A DNA stretch of 64,000 bases from Phyllostachys edulis. Its lineage: Eukaryota > Streptophyta > Magnoliopsida > Poales > Poaceae. The position numbers and the translations under genes are program-made. The stretch spans positions 111,512,412-111,576,411 of the forward strand of contig CM070562.1 of NCBI GenBank assembly GCA_036346405.1. Direction: 5' to 3'. Below, piece by piece: positions 47,955 through 59,193 of this stretch. The notes under the pieces are model-generated. The model saw nothing but the letters and a program-made list of their open reading frames with translations. It had not been told where the DNA came from and did not search any database. Position 1 is the stretch's first letter. Every line of letters begins with the position of its first letter.

Positions 47955-48072
47955 TGTTGGCCCAAACAAAAGAAGAAAGAACAAGAGCAAGAGAAAATCA
48001 GAAAAGTTGTTGTTGTTCTGGCGGTACAAAATCTTTTTCCGTTATTTTGTTCGTCTTCGGTTTGGGCCAACA
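47955..48072 (+). repeat. partial copia LTR (R-U5-like), right end
   Basis: agaagaaagaacaagagc, aaaatcagaaaag, ttctggcggtacaaaa and ggtttgggccaaca match the downstream part of the left LTR in the same orientation. The sequence starts about where transcription would begin, so U3 is missing. Its first 13 bases (tgttggcccaaac) are the inverse of the LTR end. Confidence 0.7.
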
Positions 48073-48839
48073 TTACTCACAAATTCAAAACACAAAACAC
48101 CAAGGGAAACTGGATTTGATATTTCGTTTTTAATTAGTAAGGCACAGGATGTAACTAAGAATTGAATAAACATGAACGCAAACAACATTTAGGGATTCTC
48201 TAAAGAGCCGGGGGGAGGCAATAAAAAACATAAATTAGGAAATAAGCAACAACAATCTTTGAAGGAAGGCAAGCATTGTCTTCGAATGAGAACTGCATTT
48301 ACTACAAAGGATTCAGTGAAGGGAAGTGGATAATTTCCACCCATCCCGCATCAATATTAGGATAACTTCTCACATTCCAAATCACATGAAATCATGAAAC
48401 CTTAATTTTCGAAACCTAAAATCCTAATTTTCGACACCTAAACCTTTAATTTTTGAGACAATTTTAGAACATACAAAAATTCTAGAAAAAATTACACAAT
48501 CAATGTGTGGAGTGTAAGGAGACTTCAAAAAAAATCATAATATTTGGACCTTATTTTCTATATTAAAAAATTACTACAAACAATATACTTACATGAATTT
48601 TTGAGAAAAGTTCGGAATGGATAAAATTATGGAAAAATAACATAACCAAGTACACTGTGTCGTGAGGCTCCACAGATTTTTTATAATTTTTGGAGCTCAT
48701 TTTATATATTTAAAAATTCCCACAAAAAATATACTTAAATGGATTTTCGAGAAAATACGCCACAGTGTGCTACAGTGCCTACCGCGTGGTTGCCGTGCAG
48801 TGCTATAGTGCCCACCCCACTGCATGATGGTCGTGCGGT

Positions 48840-49020
48840 GGAGCATCATTTTTGCAATTTGCATGTAACAAGTGCTATTTTTGCTAATACGCCGGCAAAA
48901 CGGCTAATACGGCCAAAAATTTGCAGACGCACGGTGGAGCCTCATTTTTGCAATTTGCGCGTAACGAGTGCTATTTTTGCTAATACACCAGAAAAAATGA
49001 CTAATACGGCCAAAAATTCG
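48840..49020. repeat. 96-bp tandem repeat at the right MULE arm
   Basis: Two copies share tcatttttgcaatttgc, gtgctatttttgctaatac and ctaatacggccaaaaatt. They start at 48840 and 48936. Confidence 0.85.
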
Positions 49021-49599
49021 CATATCAGTGTGTGTGTGTGTGTATACACCATTTGATCCGAGACCTGTCGACCTCGATTGCAACAGTTCTTCATGCAATA
49101 ATGTTCATGTAAAAGAGTGAGCACACCGCGACGAGGTGAGGTGAGTGAGCACACATGAGCCAACTGTTTTCTACTTAGGAAAACAAAAATAATTTCCCCC
49201 TAGTATTTTATTTTGGTGTAGACATCACCCCATTCCTAGAGGCGGAATTTTTTGCCGTATTAACACTTTTTGGCATCATATTTATAGAAATGGTCGTGCT
49301 CAATTTTTTTCATAAAAATAGCACCTGTCATGCACGACCACCACATCACATTGCCAAGACCACCACTGCAGTGATGGCCTGCCGCCTCCACATGTCCCCT
49401 CCCAATTATGGTTAGGATTTCGGCTAATCTAATCCACAGATTTCATAGTATTTTTAAAATATAGAAAATTAGCTCAAAAATTATGAAATTTTACGTGAAT
49501 GCTCCTAACACGGTGTACTTTCTTGTGTAATTTTTTTCCATAATTCTACTCATTCTAATTTTATGTAAATGCTCCTAAAACTGATTAGGGTTTCGGTTT

Positions 49600-49935
49600 C
49601 GGCTATAGTGGTGGGATTTTTAAAATATAGCAATTGAGTTCAAAAAATTATAAAATTTTGTGTGGAGCCTCCCGATATAATGTACTTGCTTATGCAAATT
49701 TTCCATAATTTTATTCTTTCAGAATTTTTCTCGCGGTTTTATATAGGTGTATTGTTTGCACGAATTTGTAAATGTAGAAAGTGAGGTCCAAAAATTATGA
49801 ATTTTTTTAGGCTCCTCACGTAGTGGACTTGATTGCGTACTGTTTTGATAATTTTATATGTCTCAAAAATGAAGGATTTACGTCATGAAGATTAGAAATT
49901 TAGGTTTCGAAAATTAGGGTTTTATGATTTCATGT
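49600..49935 (+). repeat. MULE-arm-like sequence, second copy
   Basis: aaaatatagcaattgag, gtggagcctcccgatat, gtacttgcttatg, attgtttgcacgaattt and catgtgacttggaatg match the Pack-MULE arm at 39430-39810 in the same orientation. It lies just inside the left MULE end. Confidence 0.65.
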
Positions 49936-50382
49936 GACTTGGAATGTATGAAAAAAGTCGTATTGCAACTCCGTTGGAGACATCGATATACAATATGTTG
50001 CTTTCTGGAGACGTGCTTGTATATAAACATCCTAGGTTACATTTTGTTGATATACATGTCTTGACAGCAAGGCATATTTGCGGTCAAGATGAGGTTGTAG
50101 GATATTCTAAATATGCTATATTTTTCCTACTTATGGAAAACGATGTTCGGTCGATGAGATGGCCAATAGTGATTTTAACAGCGGGTAGGACTGCAATGTA
50201 TGAATGAGCTCCACAAATTAGCTGCATTGCAACTCCATTGGAGAACTTTGGAGAAATGACGCAACGATAACAACACGACAGTATTTATAGCGGGAGCGGA
50301 CGCAGCTGTAGCGGCTCCATTGCAATGAGGCACGGATGTGTTTTATGTCCTTGCGATGCGCCCTTCGAAGTAGACTCGTTGG

Positions 50383-50506
50383 GTCACGTCGCTACGCAAA
50401 GCTGCCTCATCAGGTCATGTCACTGGACAAAGCTGCCTTGTTGCGTCATGTCACTGCGCAAAGTTGCCTCATTGGGTCATGCCCTGCTTTGCAGAGTACG
50501 GTCACG
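50383..50506. repeat. 31-bp tandem repeat, about four copies
   Basis: gtcatgtcactgcgcaaag / tgcctcattg units begin at 50383, 50414, 50445 and 50476. Non-coding. Confidence 0.85.
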
Positions 50507-50688
50507 TCCTGCTTTGCAGAGCGAGGTCACGTCCTAATTAGGGTTTCATGAATTAGGGTTTGCAATGTACGTTTTCATACAGATAATTGTCGACATTTCA
50601 AGCGTTATAAGCATTACATAAAACACGCGCGGATTTATTATAATCGGGATAAAGGAGGAGGGGTATTATCACATATAATCCGATCAAA

Positions 50689-50994
50689 TAGGACACCCTT
50701 TGTTTACTTATCGGTTTAATGTGGATGATGTTCTTTAATACTGTATTGTACGACATGCTAGATAAGGTTGTGCATGAACCAACTGAGGGAAATATGTAGC
50801 ATGCAGATCATATAACGATGTACCGTAACCTCCGACTCGTGTGTTTTTTGAAAGTTACGGTACATCATTATATGATCTGCACACCACACATTTCCCTCAG
50901 TTGGTTCATGCGCAATGTTATCTAGCCTGTGGTACAATACAATATTAAAGAATATCATCCACAGAAAACTGATAAATTAACAAAGAGCATCCTA
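50689..50994. mobile_element. 306-bp near-perfect palindrome (MITE/foldback)
   Basis: The left arm (50689-about 50840) pairs with the right arm (about 50855-50994): tgaaccaactgagggaaat and its inverse, gcagatcatataacgatgta and tacatcattatatgatctgc, and TAGGACACCC at the start against the inverse of GAGCATCCTA at the end. Arms of roughly 140 bp surround a short loop. A transcript would fold into a long hairpin suited to small-RNA production (inference). Confidence 0.85.
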
Positions 50995-51537
50995 CAACAT
51001 AAAAAATACGTGTGTGCAACTAGTCTCTGCGGCAATCACTTTTCTTGCTGAGCTCACCTCATCATATAGTAGCAATTTCGATGCATGTTTAGGGTACAAA
51101 ACATGACCATTATCCTATAGCATAAAAAATAGGCATGTTAGAACATTACGGTAGTGATGAGAAATTGGCAATTTTGAAGCACGATTGATTTCTGACTCTA
51201 AGTTCATAACAATAAAAACTAAGAAGACTTCAACAGATCACCTCTGACTTGATAGATGCAAATGATTTGATTGTATTACCTGACTGATTCTAAATGAATG
51301 GCGGAAAGCACATTCATCTTCAAATAAGTTGATTGGTGTTTGCAGTCTCTTTAAGTTAGTAGCACCTTCGTTGTCTTTCTATGACATAACAAAAATGTAG
51401 CAAGGATATTAGTGCATCGTACAGTGAAGAACGTAGCAAGGATGCAAATTATGCATAACTCGTACAAGTTTCGATGTACATAAGAAAACAAGGTAGAGAA
51501 AATATTATATTACGACACCAAATAACGACCAGACGAG

Positions 51538-54134
51538 CTCGGTCTGTTGGGACAATCCTTCGTTGAGTGCCCAGTGGTCTTGCATATCCTGCGCTTGCTT
51601 ATGCGGCTAATACTGGTACGTTGGCTGGTATCCATGTCATTCCGGAAGTGCCGTGTCTACCAGCGTCTCTTCGTTGTTATCTTCAAGTCCTTGTTCGGGC
51701 CCCATTACACCATGTCCGGCCAAAGATCCTTGTAGTTCATTTCCAAGCCGTATGAGTGAAACTCCGCACTCCATGTACCGAAAAGGTGTTATATGTCGTA
51801 GTACTCAGAGATGTATGGCGTACACATCTACCTCATTTGCGCACACGCCTTGTACATGTGCGAGCATGGCTTATGCAGGAGCTTCAGCTTGTTGCAGGTA
51901 CATGTCGCCACATGACCCAGGGTACATGCTTGTTTCCTTCCCCCCCTAGCATGACTGTTGACGTGTTTCTACCGAAGTCTGATCTCGTACTTCCTCCTGA
52001 GGCCATCGATTACCTGAATATCGTGCATCCGAACCTTCTCTATCTTCTTGTCCATGTGTCTCTGCATATTCTCAGATCACTGCTTGTCTTCCTCCATCTG
52101 TCGCTTGGCTGCGGTGGCTGTATTGACGAAATAACCAATAGTGCGAGTCAATGTCTTCTCGATGATCGCGGTGATAGGGAGACACTGCACACCTTTGAGG
52201 GCGCTGTTGTACACCTCGGACATGTTGGTCGTCATAATCCTGTACCTCGCACCGTCTGTGTCATACAGAATGGATCATTTATTCAATTCAAGAGCGTGGC
52301 CATTAATCCACTCCGAGAAACTTATGGCGCTTTGGGGTTGCTCTCCTTCCAGTACCTCCAGAGTGGACTCCCTTGTATGCCTCATAGTCCGGCGTTCGAG
52401 GTCTCCCTAGATGGAGTCAGACTTCCATCTCTGGTTCTGCAAACACAATGCCTTGAACGTCTTCATGACATCCTGACTGCAGAACCGCTTGAACAAGTTA
52501 GATGCAAGATGCCTCATGCACCACCTAGATTGGACGTCGTTCCACTAGTAAGGGGGGGCATCCCATGCTGCATGGTATTGATGGCCGCCAACAACCCAGC
52601 ATTGTGGTCTGTGATAAGACATACGTTGCGCTAGTCTCCCACCACCGTCGTCTTCACATTCGACAGGAACCACAACTAACTGGATGTGTTCTCGCTCTCC
52701 ACAATGGCAAATGCCACCGGGAGAAGCTGGTCATTCGCATCGGCCGCCATCGCGGTGAGGATGGTGCTCTTGTACCTTCTCGTGAGGAAAGTGTCATCCA
52801 TCGTCATCACGGGACAACAGAACTGGAAGCCCCCGATGGCCTAAGAGAAAGTCCAGGACACCTGGTCTAGTATGAAGCGGTTGGGCCCTTTCTCAGTATC
52901 TTCATGACCAAGTTTGTTTATATACGTGCTGGGATTTGATTCGGCAATCTGGTGAAGCAATCTCGACATAAGGTTGTACGTCTTTTCGTATGTTCCGTAC
53001 ATGGACTCGATGACCTTTTGCTTGGCTCATCAGACCTTGTTGTAGCTGATTGGATAACAAACCTGATTGACGACTTTGGACATCAGCAGCTTGGAGGAGA
53101 CAGACACGCCCGCCGCAACTAGGTGCTTGATGAGGTTCGCCACATATGCGAAAGTCACGTTCCAATGCTGCCACAGTGGCTCGCTAAGCTCGCAAGTGTG
53201 GTGGGTCACCACCTTGACCACGAATACCGAGCTGAAGATATTTGCTCGGTGAGCGCTGACCTTGCCAGGGCAGCCTTCCACTACACACTTCACTGTGTAA
53301 TATCCTGGGTTGGACTGGTGCACTCGGTACACACGGCTGATGCACAAGGTGTACCGTGTTATACCTTGTTGCACGACCTCCTTGCTAAGGAAGCGCTGCC
53401 CAACTAAGAGTGTGTAGGCATCAAACCCCGAGTGAGAGCCTTCTTCTTGCGACAGTACGAGTGAACGCACTGCGACATCATCAAGTCTCGATGCCACGGT
53501 AGGCACATCCGATGACACAATTCCCCCGGTTGGACCACTGGGCTGGTGTGCGTCCTCGTCGCTACCATCCGAGCTTGGGTCGGCGTCCTCGTCGGACTCC
53601 AACCCAAGAGCCTGGTCTGGTAGATACTCATGGCAGTCAATGCGGGCCGACCACCACGATTCTGCCCCCTCATTTCGCACAATATTATGCATGGGACAAT
53701 CCTCCGAGGTACCACATTGCGTGCTGCCGTTTTTAGGCTTGGGCTGCGCTTGCCCGCTTGTAAAGGCCCTGGCATCATCAAGGTGGCCCGACGCCCTGGG
53801 TACAAAATTCATGTACACTATCAGCTTTCCATAAATGGCCGCCTCGGGCTGGGAGGCAATCTACATGGATTGGCTCCATGCTACGCTTCCAACCACCTTG
53901 ACGAGCTCTCACACACCATTCGTGCAGGTGATCCCCTCGATCACAACTTTCTTCCTCGTTGCCTCCATGACGAACCCCCCTCCGGATGCAACTCTGAAGC
54001 TCGTGAATATTTCTCGCGTCGAGCCCCTCCGCCCGGACCACCTTGTACTGGCATCTCGACAGGTCCAACCCACCGGGTCCGACCCGTACGAGACAATCGC
54101 CGTAAAACACATACAAGTCTTGCATGTTCGACAT
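51538..54134 (-). pseudogene. MURA (MuDR-type) transposase pseudogene
   Basis: The intact protein catalyses Mutator transposition in the nucleus. Reading leftward: N-terminal MSNMQDLYVFYGDCLVRVG from 54134 and frame-shifted pieces of the same domain; the MuDR domain (LLVGQRFLSKEVVQQGITRY, VKCVVEGCPGKVSAHRA); the catalytic core with CPVMTMDDTFLTRRYKST, AFAIVESENTS and ITDHNAGLLAAI; a SWIM zinc finger (CTCNKLKLLHKPCSHVHKAC); and a C-terminal zinc knuckle (ICKTTGHSTKDCP, first cysteine lost). Stops interrupt it: two adjacent TGA after ISYNKV, TAG in the FSQA and SSW positions, TAG after VVGD, and more beyond. Several frameshifts occur. Domain order and length are otherwise complete, so decay is mainly by point mutation. 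Confidence 0.88.
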
Positions 54135-54224
54135 TACCTAAAGCCACAACAACCCCATCTGCAGTACATATGTGTAATTAGATACGACAAACTGCATGCA
54201 AGTGATGGATTACATATGTGTAAT

Positions 54225-54530
54225 TAGATATGACTAATTATTTACCACTAAACTAATTAACAAAGACTAAACTAACTAATTATGACTATTTAATTACCAC
54301 TAAACTAACTAATTGCAACCGATTAATTACCACTAAATAAATTAAGAGTAGTTAATTCACACTAATTTAATATGCGAGACTGAAAACCACTAAACTAATT
54401 ACGACTAATTAATTAATTACCAGCGAACTAACTAATTACCTCTAAACTAATTAATTACCAGTAAACTAACTAATTCATAACTAATTAATAACCAGTACAC
54501 TAACTAATTACGGTAATAACGACAAAAGCA
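54225..54530. repeat. AT-rich degenerate minisatellite
   Basis: Many imperfect copies of actaaactaactaattacc-type words lie near the 5' side of the MURA pseudogene. Non-coding. Confidence 0.75.
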
Positions 54531-55128
54531 TCCGACAAATTACCTGCCATTTGAGGTAAGCTATCAAAAAAGCCGAGCGACGAGCGCAACAAGTAAATAC
54601 TTGATCTCCAAAAAAATTAATTATGTTAAGTTCTCTGAGTTCTCAGTGGCGAGTGCTAGAACGAGAAGTAAAATGCAATTGGGATGAGCAAAGAGCGGCT
54701 GCGAGATTTCGGTATTTGTAGCCAAGCGAAGGAGGAGCCGCTACGTTGGCACCGAGAATTTCGGATGCGTTGTCTACGTGCAGCACTGCGGGCAAGGGAG
54801 GACAGCCGTGGGGAGTCGATAGATGTGCGGAAGAGGGAGGATGGATGGTTCAAAATGTGGCCACCGAAGGGGGGCCGTGCGGGAGGGGGGCCAAGCGTGT
54901 AGGAGGGGGAAGGGGTGACATGTGGCGAGATAAAATGAGTACACTTAAATGAAATTGCGAGGTAAAATCAAAATGAGTAAAACTATGGAAAAAAATACAC
55001 AAGAAAGTACACCGTGTTAGGAGCATTCACGTAAAATTTCATAATTTTTTGAACTAATTTACTATATTTTAAAAATACTACGAAATCCATGGATTAGATC
55101 GGCCGAAACCCTAACCCTAATCGGGAGG

Positions 55129-56260
55129 GTGAAAGCATCTAGGCCCCTAAAATTTGTTTTGGTAATTAATGGCAATATGTGATATGGGACTAACATGTTT
55201 ATTGAGTGTTTAAAAAGGTTTAGTCCCGATGACGAATATAACAACCTGGAGATGCATGCTAAAGGTCAACATGAAGATCAATATGGTTCAATGACAAGGT
55301 ACAAATAGTCTAGGATCCTTTTTGTATTTACCGGTCTTAGGAGAAAATGATGGAAGATCGGATTTTAGGTTAAATGTCGTACTATTAAGAGGGATCATGA
55401 CTAGTAGCTTGATAGCATGTTCTTGTACCATTTGGATCAATATAGGATCATGCATGCACTTAGAGTTTGTTTTAAGAAGCCAACTTTGCATTTCTCAGGA
55501 AAGTCGGTAGTACCGACGTTTTGTTGGCGGTACTACCGCACAGTGGTATGACCGGGATAGTGGTGCGATACTATCGCAACCCGATCGTACCTTAAACTTG
55601 TTGGCGGTACGTTTTTTACAGAGTAACACCTTTTTGAGCTTGGTGAGCACCTTGGAAAGCGGTAGTACCGAAGCTCATGTGGCGGAACTACCGCGTAGCA
55701 GTATGACCGCAAATCATTTGGTGAAACTACTGGTGAACGTTCGGACCGTTCGAACGTATGATCCAATCGTGCGGTCATGACGAGTGGTCCGAACGTTCAA
55801 ACAAATCTGAGCCATCCACGTGGGCAGTCCGATCGGGTGAGCTGGTCCAGTCGGACTTGAGACCCCGGTAGTACCAGAGCTTATTTGACGGAACTACTGC
55901 TCAGCGGTATGACCACAATTTACTTGTCGGAACTATCGCAACCCGGTGTAACCGAGATTTAGTAAGCGCTATGTTATTTCCATTGAGTGCCTATTTTGGA
56001 CCTCAAAGTGAAGCGGTTGTATCGCCCCCTTGAAAGCAAAATAACCGGAGAGCGGAACTACCACGTGATCAACGACGATAGTACCGCTTTGCATTTTCAA
56101 CGGCTAGATCAGAGACATTAAAGGTGTCTGCGCTAGCCGTTACTATGCAGTTGGAGGAGTGCGGTAGTACCGGCCGATGAACGGTTGTACTACCACTTGT
56201 GCTGAAAAGTTCTGTGTTTTGCCTCCAACGGTCGTATTTGTTTGTAGGGGTTATAAATTG
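55129..56260 (+). mobile_element. copia LTR fragment (SIRE/Maximus-like)
   Basis: It starts tgaaagcatctaggcccc and gttttggtaattaatgg, a familiar start of large grass copia LTRs. It then carries GGTAGTACCG and GCGGTACTACCGC words, as in the LTR at 16640-19417; the sequences ccagagcttatttg and gcggtatgaccacaattt match 17280-17335 closely. It breaks off near 56260 without the usual 3' end. Inserted directly beside the MULE end. Confidence 0.7.
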
Positions 56261-57060
56261 TTATGAATATTGTGTGTATATTGAAGAGACCCAATGAGCA
56301 ATATATATAGGGTATAAAGGGACACAAGTCTAAACCCTAGAACAACAAAAAATACCACAAATACCCTTATATCCTTAAACCCCCCTCAAATGCAAGGCGT
56401 ATGCAATAGCATTGCATTTGAAAAGGGTTGACACTAAAATAGAAAAAATCCGAAGTCCGAGTCTTGACAATGTCGTCGTAGCATGCAGCTCTGAAAAACA
56501 TATGTCGACAAAAGATCTCCTCCCATGCGATGTCGTGCGACAGCCCATAAAGCACAAGGTGCGGGAGCAAATTCGACCACGCAACATGATGAAGAAGATG
56601 ATGAAATCGATAAAAATAGAGAAAACTGTCAAATCAAGCCGAATAGGAATAGATAGAAGCATGCCGGCGCAGATTGAAACCTAAGACAACGGCAACGCAG
56701 TGCACAGGAAGCGCAATAGAGACACAGTGCACAGGAAGCGCGGTGGCCTTAAAAGCTTGGGGTGATGGATTTGCAGCGGCTTGAAGGAAAAGAGCAGCGG
56801 CTGCTGCCATACAAAAGACAATTCCTATGCTTCTATGACTAACAATAAATTTGTGAACTCGCATGGATTAGACGAACTCAAAGATAAAATTTTACGGACC
56901 TAGATGGACGCAACGGAAGAAAATGACACAAAGAAAGAAAAAACCTAAAGATAACTAGCAGCAGCAGCAGATCACTAATTAAGCCATCTAAGAGCAGTAG
57001 GCATCAACAAACGCAAAGAAACCCAAAGACATCGAAAGGCTTCCCAACACCCAGCACATC
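56261..57060. other. intergenic, no gene recognised
   Basis: AT-rich to mixed DNA. A short direct repeat with acagtgcacaggaagcgc appears twice near 56698-56740. No conserved coding segment. Confidence 0.45.
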
Positions 57061-57061
57061 G

Positions 57062-57135
57062 AGGCGTGCTTGAGGTTAAAAGGGAAAGAGAGGCCCTCAA
57101 TGAGGCAGGTTGAGCTGAATCTTGAAGCCGTGCAT
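57062..57135 (+). pseudogene. wall-associated-kinase-like C-terminal fragment
   Basis: One short segment reads CLRLKGKERPSMRQVELNLE followed by AVHG. This is the end of the kinase domain in wall-associated kinases (KCL..KGEERPTM..V...LE). Nothing of the rest of the kinase was found upstream, so it is a tiny remnant. Confidence 0.65.
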
Positions 57136-57360
57136 GGTTGGCACAATCAACTGCTGTGTTCTCCAATTGGGGAAGGAGGATTTGGAGCAAGTCAGAATGT
57201 GCGCCGCAATCCATTAACAGAGCCCAGGCAGAGCGGCTTCACAACCCAATTCCAGCGCAGGTTCCTCTCCCTCTCTTGCTTTCTCTCCATCCGAAGCAGA
57301 AGCAACCAAAAGCCGCACACCAAACCCAACCCAATCGAGCGAGAGCGGCGGCTCGGGAGA

Positions 57361-57473
57361 TGAAGCGGTGGTGGAGCTCGATGAGGTCCTACTGCGGCTT
57401 GCCGAAGCGGCCGTCGGGTGGTGACAGTGACACGCGGCCCTCTGCTCGTCCCAGTCGGAGATCTTGGCGATGA
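57361..57473 (+). other. short orphan reading frame (MKRWWSSMRSYC...)
   Basis: A 37-codon frame follows a CT- and CAA-rich, leader-like stretch (57240-57360). It resembles the first exon of a gene cut off by the LTR fragment that starts at about 57561. I do not recognise the product, and it may not be expressed. Confidence 0.25.
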
Positions 57474-57560
57474 GTCCGGTTCGTCGTCCCAGTTTGTGAC
57501 CAGGTTAGTACACCAAAAACAAATTTGACGATGGATTGACCTTGGCGGTGGGTCCGGCTT

Positions 57561-58060
57561 TGTAACATCCCGATTTTCGGGTCTTTTTTAAAATTTTCAA
57601 AATAAAAATAACTATTTGGTTTTGTTGAAGTTCTAAAGCTTAACTTGAGATTTTGGAATTAAAACTGATTTAAATGACTAAATCGAACTTCAACTAATCC
57701 AAAAGTTTTGTTTATTTTGAGTTTGTTGGAGTTCTCTGGTGTTGAAATTTTCTTTCTCTGTTTGTTCCGTTTCCCCCTCGGCCCAGCTCTTTCTTCTCCA
57801 GACATTCCTCTTGTTTGGACCTTCCCCTCAGTCCAAGACCTCCGGGTGGTCCTGGGAGACCTCCGGATGGCCCTAGAAGACCTCCGGGTGGTCTTGGAGA
57901 CCGGTCACGACCACCTCTTTGGTCACAATCTCCTCTTTGGTCACGACCACCCCATTGGTTGGACCACCCTCTCGAGTTTTGACTAGCCCCACTGTCGATA
58001 CCTTTCGCCTTCTTCTTCCTCCCTGGCGTCATCGCTTCACGCAAAAGTCTTCGCGCATTA
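57561..58060 (+). mobile_element. LTR fragment starting TGTAACATCCCG
   Basis: tgtaacatcccgattttcgg is a typical start of long grass LTRs and resembles the minus-strand start of the 5.9 kb element. The interior has short tandem words gacctccgggtggtc (three copies, about 57837-57900) and ggtcacgaccacc. The right end is not identified. Confidence 0.5.
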
Positions 58061-59193
58061 AATACTGTTATGTCGCATTAAATATTGTCGCTTCTGCAGT
58101 ACCCATTCCCCCTCTTATCTCCTCTCCTACCTGTTTCCATCTCCTCCTTCACCTACCCTTAACGTGTACGCCTCCGAGTCTTTCAGCGACTCTCCCCGTC
58201 TCCCCTGGCTATGTCACCGCACGGCGACCATGCGGCAGTGGCGATGTGGCAGGCACGGAGCGTCTTCGTATGGTGGTCATGTAGACGAGATGCTATTTTT
58301 GCGGAAAAAAAAATCGAGCACGACTATTCCTATAAATACGATGAAAAAAAATGCTAAAACTGCAAAAAAAAAATTCCCCGTTGCCATCGATGGGTAGAGA
58401 GGAGAGGCAGAAGGAAAATATCCAATGGGGCAAGGAGTAGAGGGAGGCCACGTGGAGCTTGCCAAGTGCGAGCATTGCCTCTTTGGAAGAATCCCACGCG
58501 ATGTGTTCCATTAACTAATCTGCCCTCGGCCCTCCTACCTGGCCATTCTGCCCAAGCTCGAGCACACCCCACCAAAGATGGATCTTCTCCCCCCTGCTTT
58601 CCCACCCAATCCCTTCGCTGAATCCTTCTTCCCTAGCTAGTTTCTTTCTTTAATTCTTGTCCAATTCTGCACACTACCTGTCTTTCACTCGTAATTAGTT
58701 TTGCCAATCTTTCTCTGGTTACTTGCTGTGAGGCCTCTTGAATTCGTTTCTTGGAAGTAACACAGGAGAGGTACGTACGTTTACTCATCGGTGTGTGTAC
58801 GCGTGCATGTAATGTATCCGCCCAATTAGTTGACTTGCAAGCTCCAGAAATTTCCTCCCCAGCTTCTGCTCTTGTTCTTGTTGGTGTCCATGTGAGCCAT
58901 GCAGCCAATTAGCTAGCTCAGTGAGCAATACATAGATCTTTTGCTTGTCATTAGGCCACAGATTGTAGATACAAATTTTCCTGATTTCTTGGTGAAGAGT
59001 TCCTCCTAGCTAGATCCATCCTTCTCGGTGTAGAGGCCTTTTTCTGCAAGGAGAATCTTGAGAAGTATATCCATCCATCCACTGTCCTCCTGTGCCTCCC
59101 AAGATTTTTGGGGCCTCGAATTGCACAGCGAGGGGGGAATCAAATCTGTAGGCTTGCTATTCCATTTCGCTTGAGCTCAAATCAAGACTGGAG
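58061..59193 (+). promoter_or_regulatory. upstream region and 5' leader of the LSI2-like gene
   Basis: The proximal 500 bp are CT-rich and probably transcribed. gtacgtacg at about 58772 and ccatgcag at about 58896-58903 could bound a leader intron. Near 58200-58300 there is a short stretch like the GC-rich part of MULE arms (gcacggcgaccatgcggcag). No TATA box could be assigned. Confidence 0.4.

Larger units (their letters stand above)
41117..48072 (+). mobile_element. small copia-like element with inverted-duplicated interior, interrupted by a 5.9 kb LTR element
   Basis: The left LTR runs from 41117 (or 41059) to 41431 and ends TTTGGGCCAACA, with a TATA-like tataaaaa at 41245. A primer-binding site follows (ttgatatcagagc, 41433-41445, initiator tRNA-Met type), then a leader and MPKIM start at 41467. 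The other side holds the same leader inverted: MPKIM reading leftward from 42015, and the primer-binding site at 47942-47954. Then comes a + oriented partial LTR ending CCAACA at 48072. TTACT flanks both ends (41112-41116 and 48073-48077). Without the nested insertion the element is only about 1 kb. It is non-autonomous. Confidence 0.7.
39256..49022. mobile_element. Pack-MULE-like structure carrying an EDM2 fragment, split by nested retroelements
   Basis: DNA at about 39256-39810 reappears inverted at about 48390-48860. The pair shares in order: ctccaccgcacg, tgtggtaggcactgta, gaaaatccatttaagtat, aaaaattcatataagtatat, gattgtgtaattttt and catgtgacttgaaatg. Arms of about 480-540 bp are typical of Mutator-like elements. 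The right arm has an extra 96-bp tandem repeat (48840 and 48936). Subtracting the nested copia element (41117-48072) leaves about 2.8 kb with an EDM2-like gene fragment inside and no transposase. Target duplication was not confirmed, so end positions are approximate. Confidence 0.65.
49398..55128 (-). mobile_element. Mutator-like element (MULE) with ~180-bp inverted ends and MURA pseudogene
   Basis: The left end (about 49398-49580) and the inverted right end (about 54950-55128) share ggatttcggc/gggtttcggc, tctaatcca, gtatttttaaaatatag, ttttacgtgaatgctcc and taacacggtgtactttcttg. Between them lie a decayed MURA transposase on the minus strand, a nested palindromic element (50689-50994), 31-bp tandem repeats (50383-50506) and an AT-rich minisatellite (54225-54530). 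The right end touches the start of a copia LTR at 55129. No 9-bp target duplication was found. Confidence 0.75.

Noticed and set aside
51756..52634. 292-codon + strand open frame
   Set aside because: It is the antisense shadow of the MURA pseudogene, whose minus-strand reading carries the recognisable domains.
53630..54181. 183-codon + strand open frame
   Set aside because: Antisense to the MURA N-terminal and MuDR regions; no independent signature.
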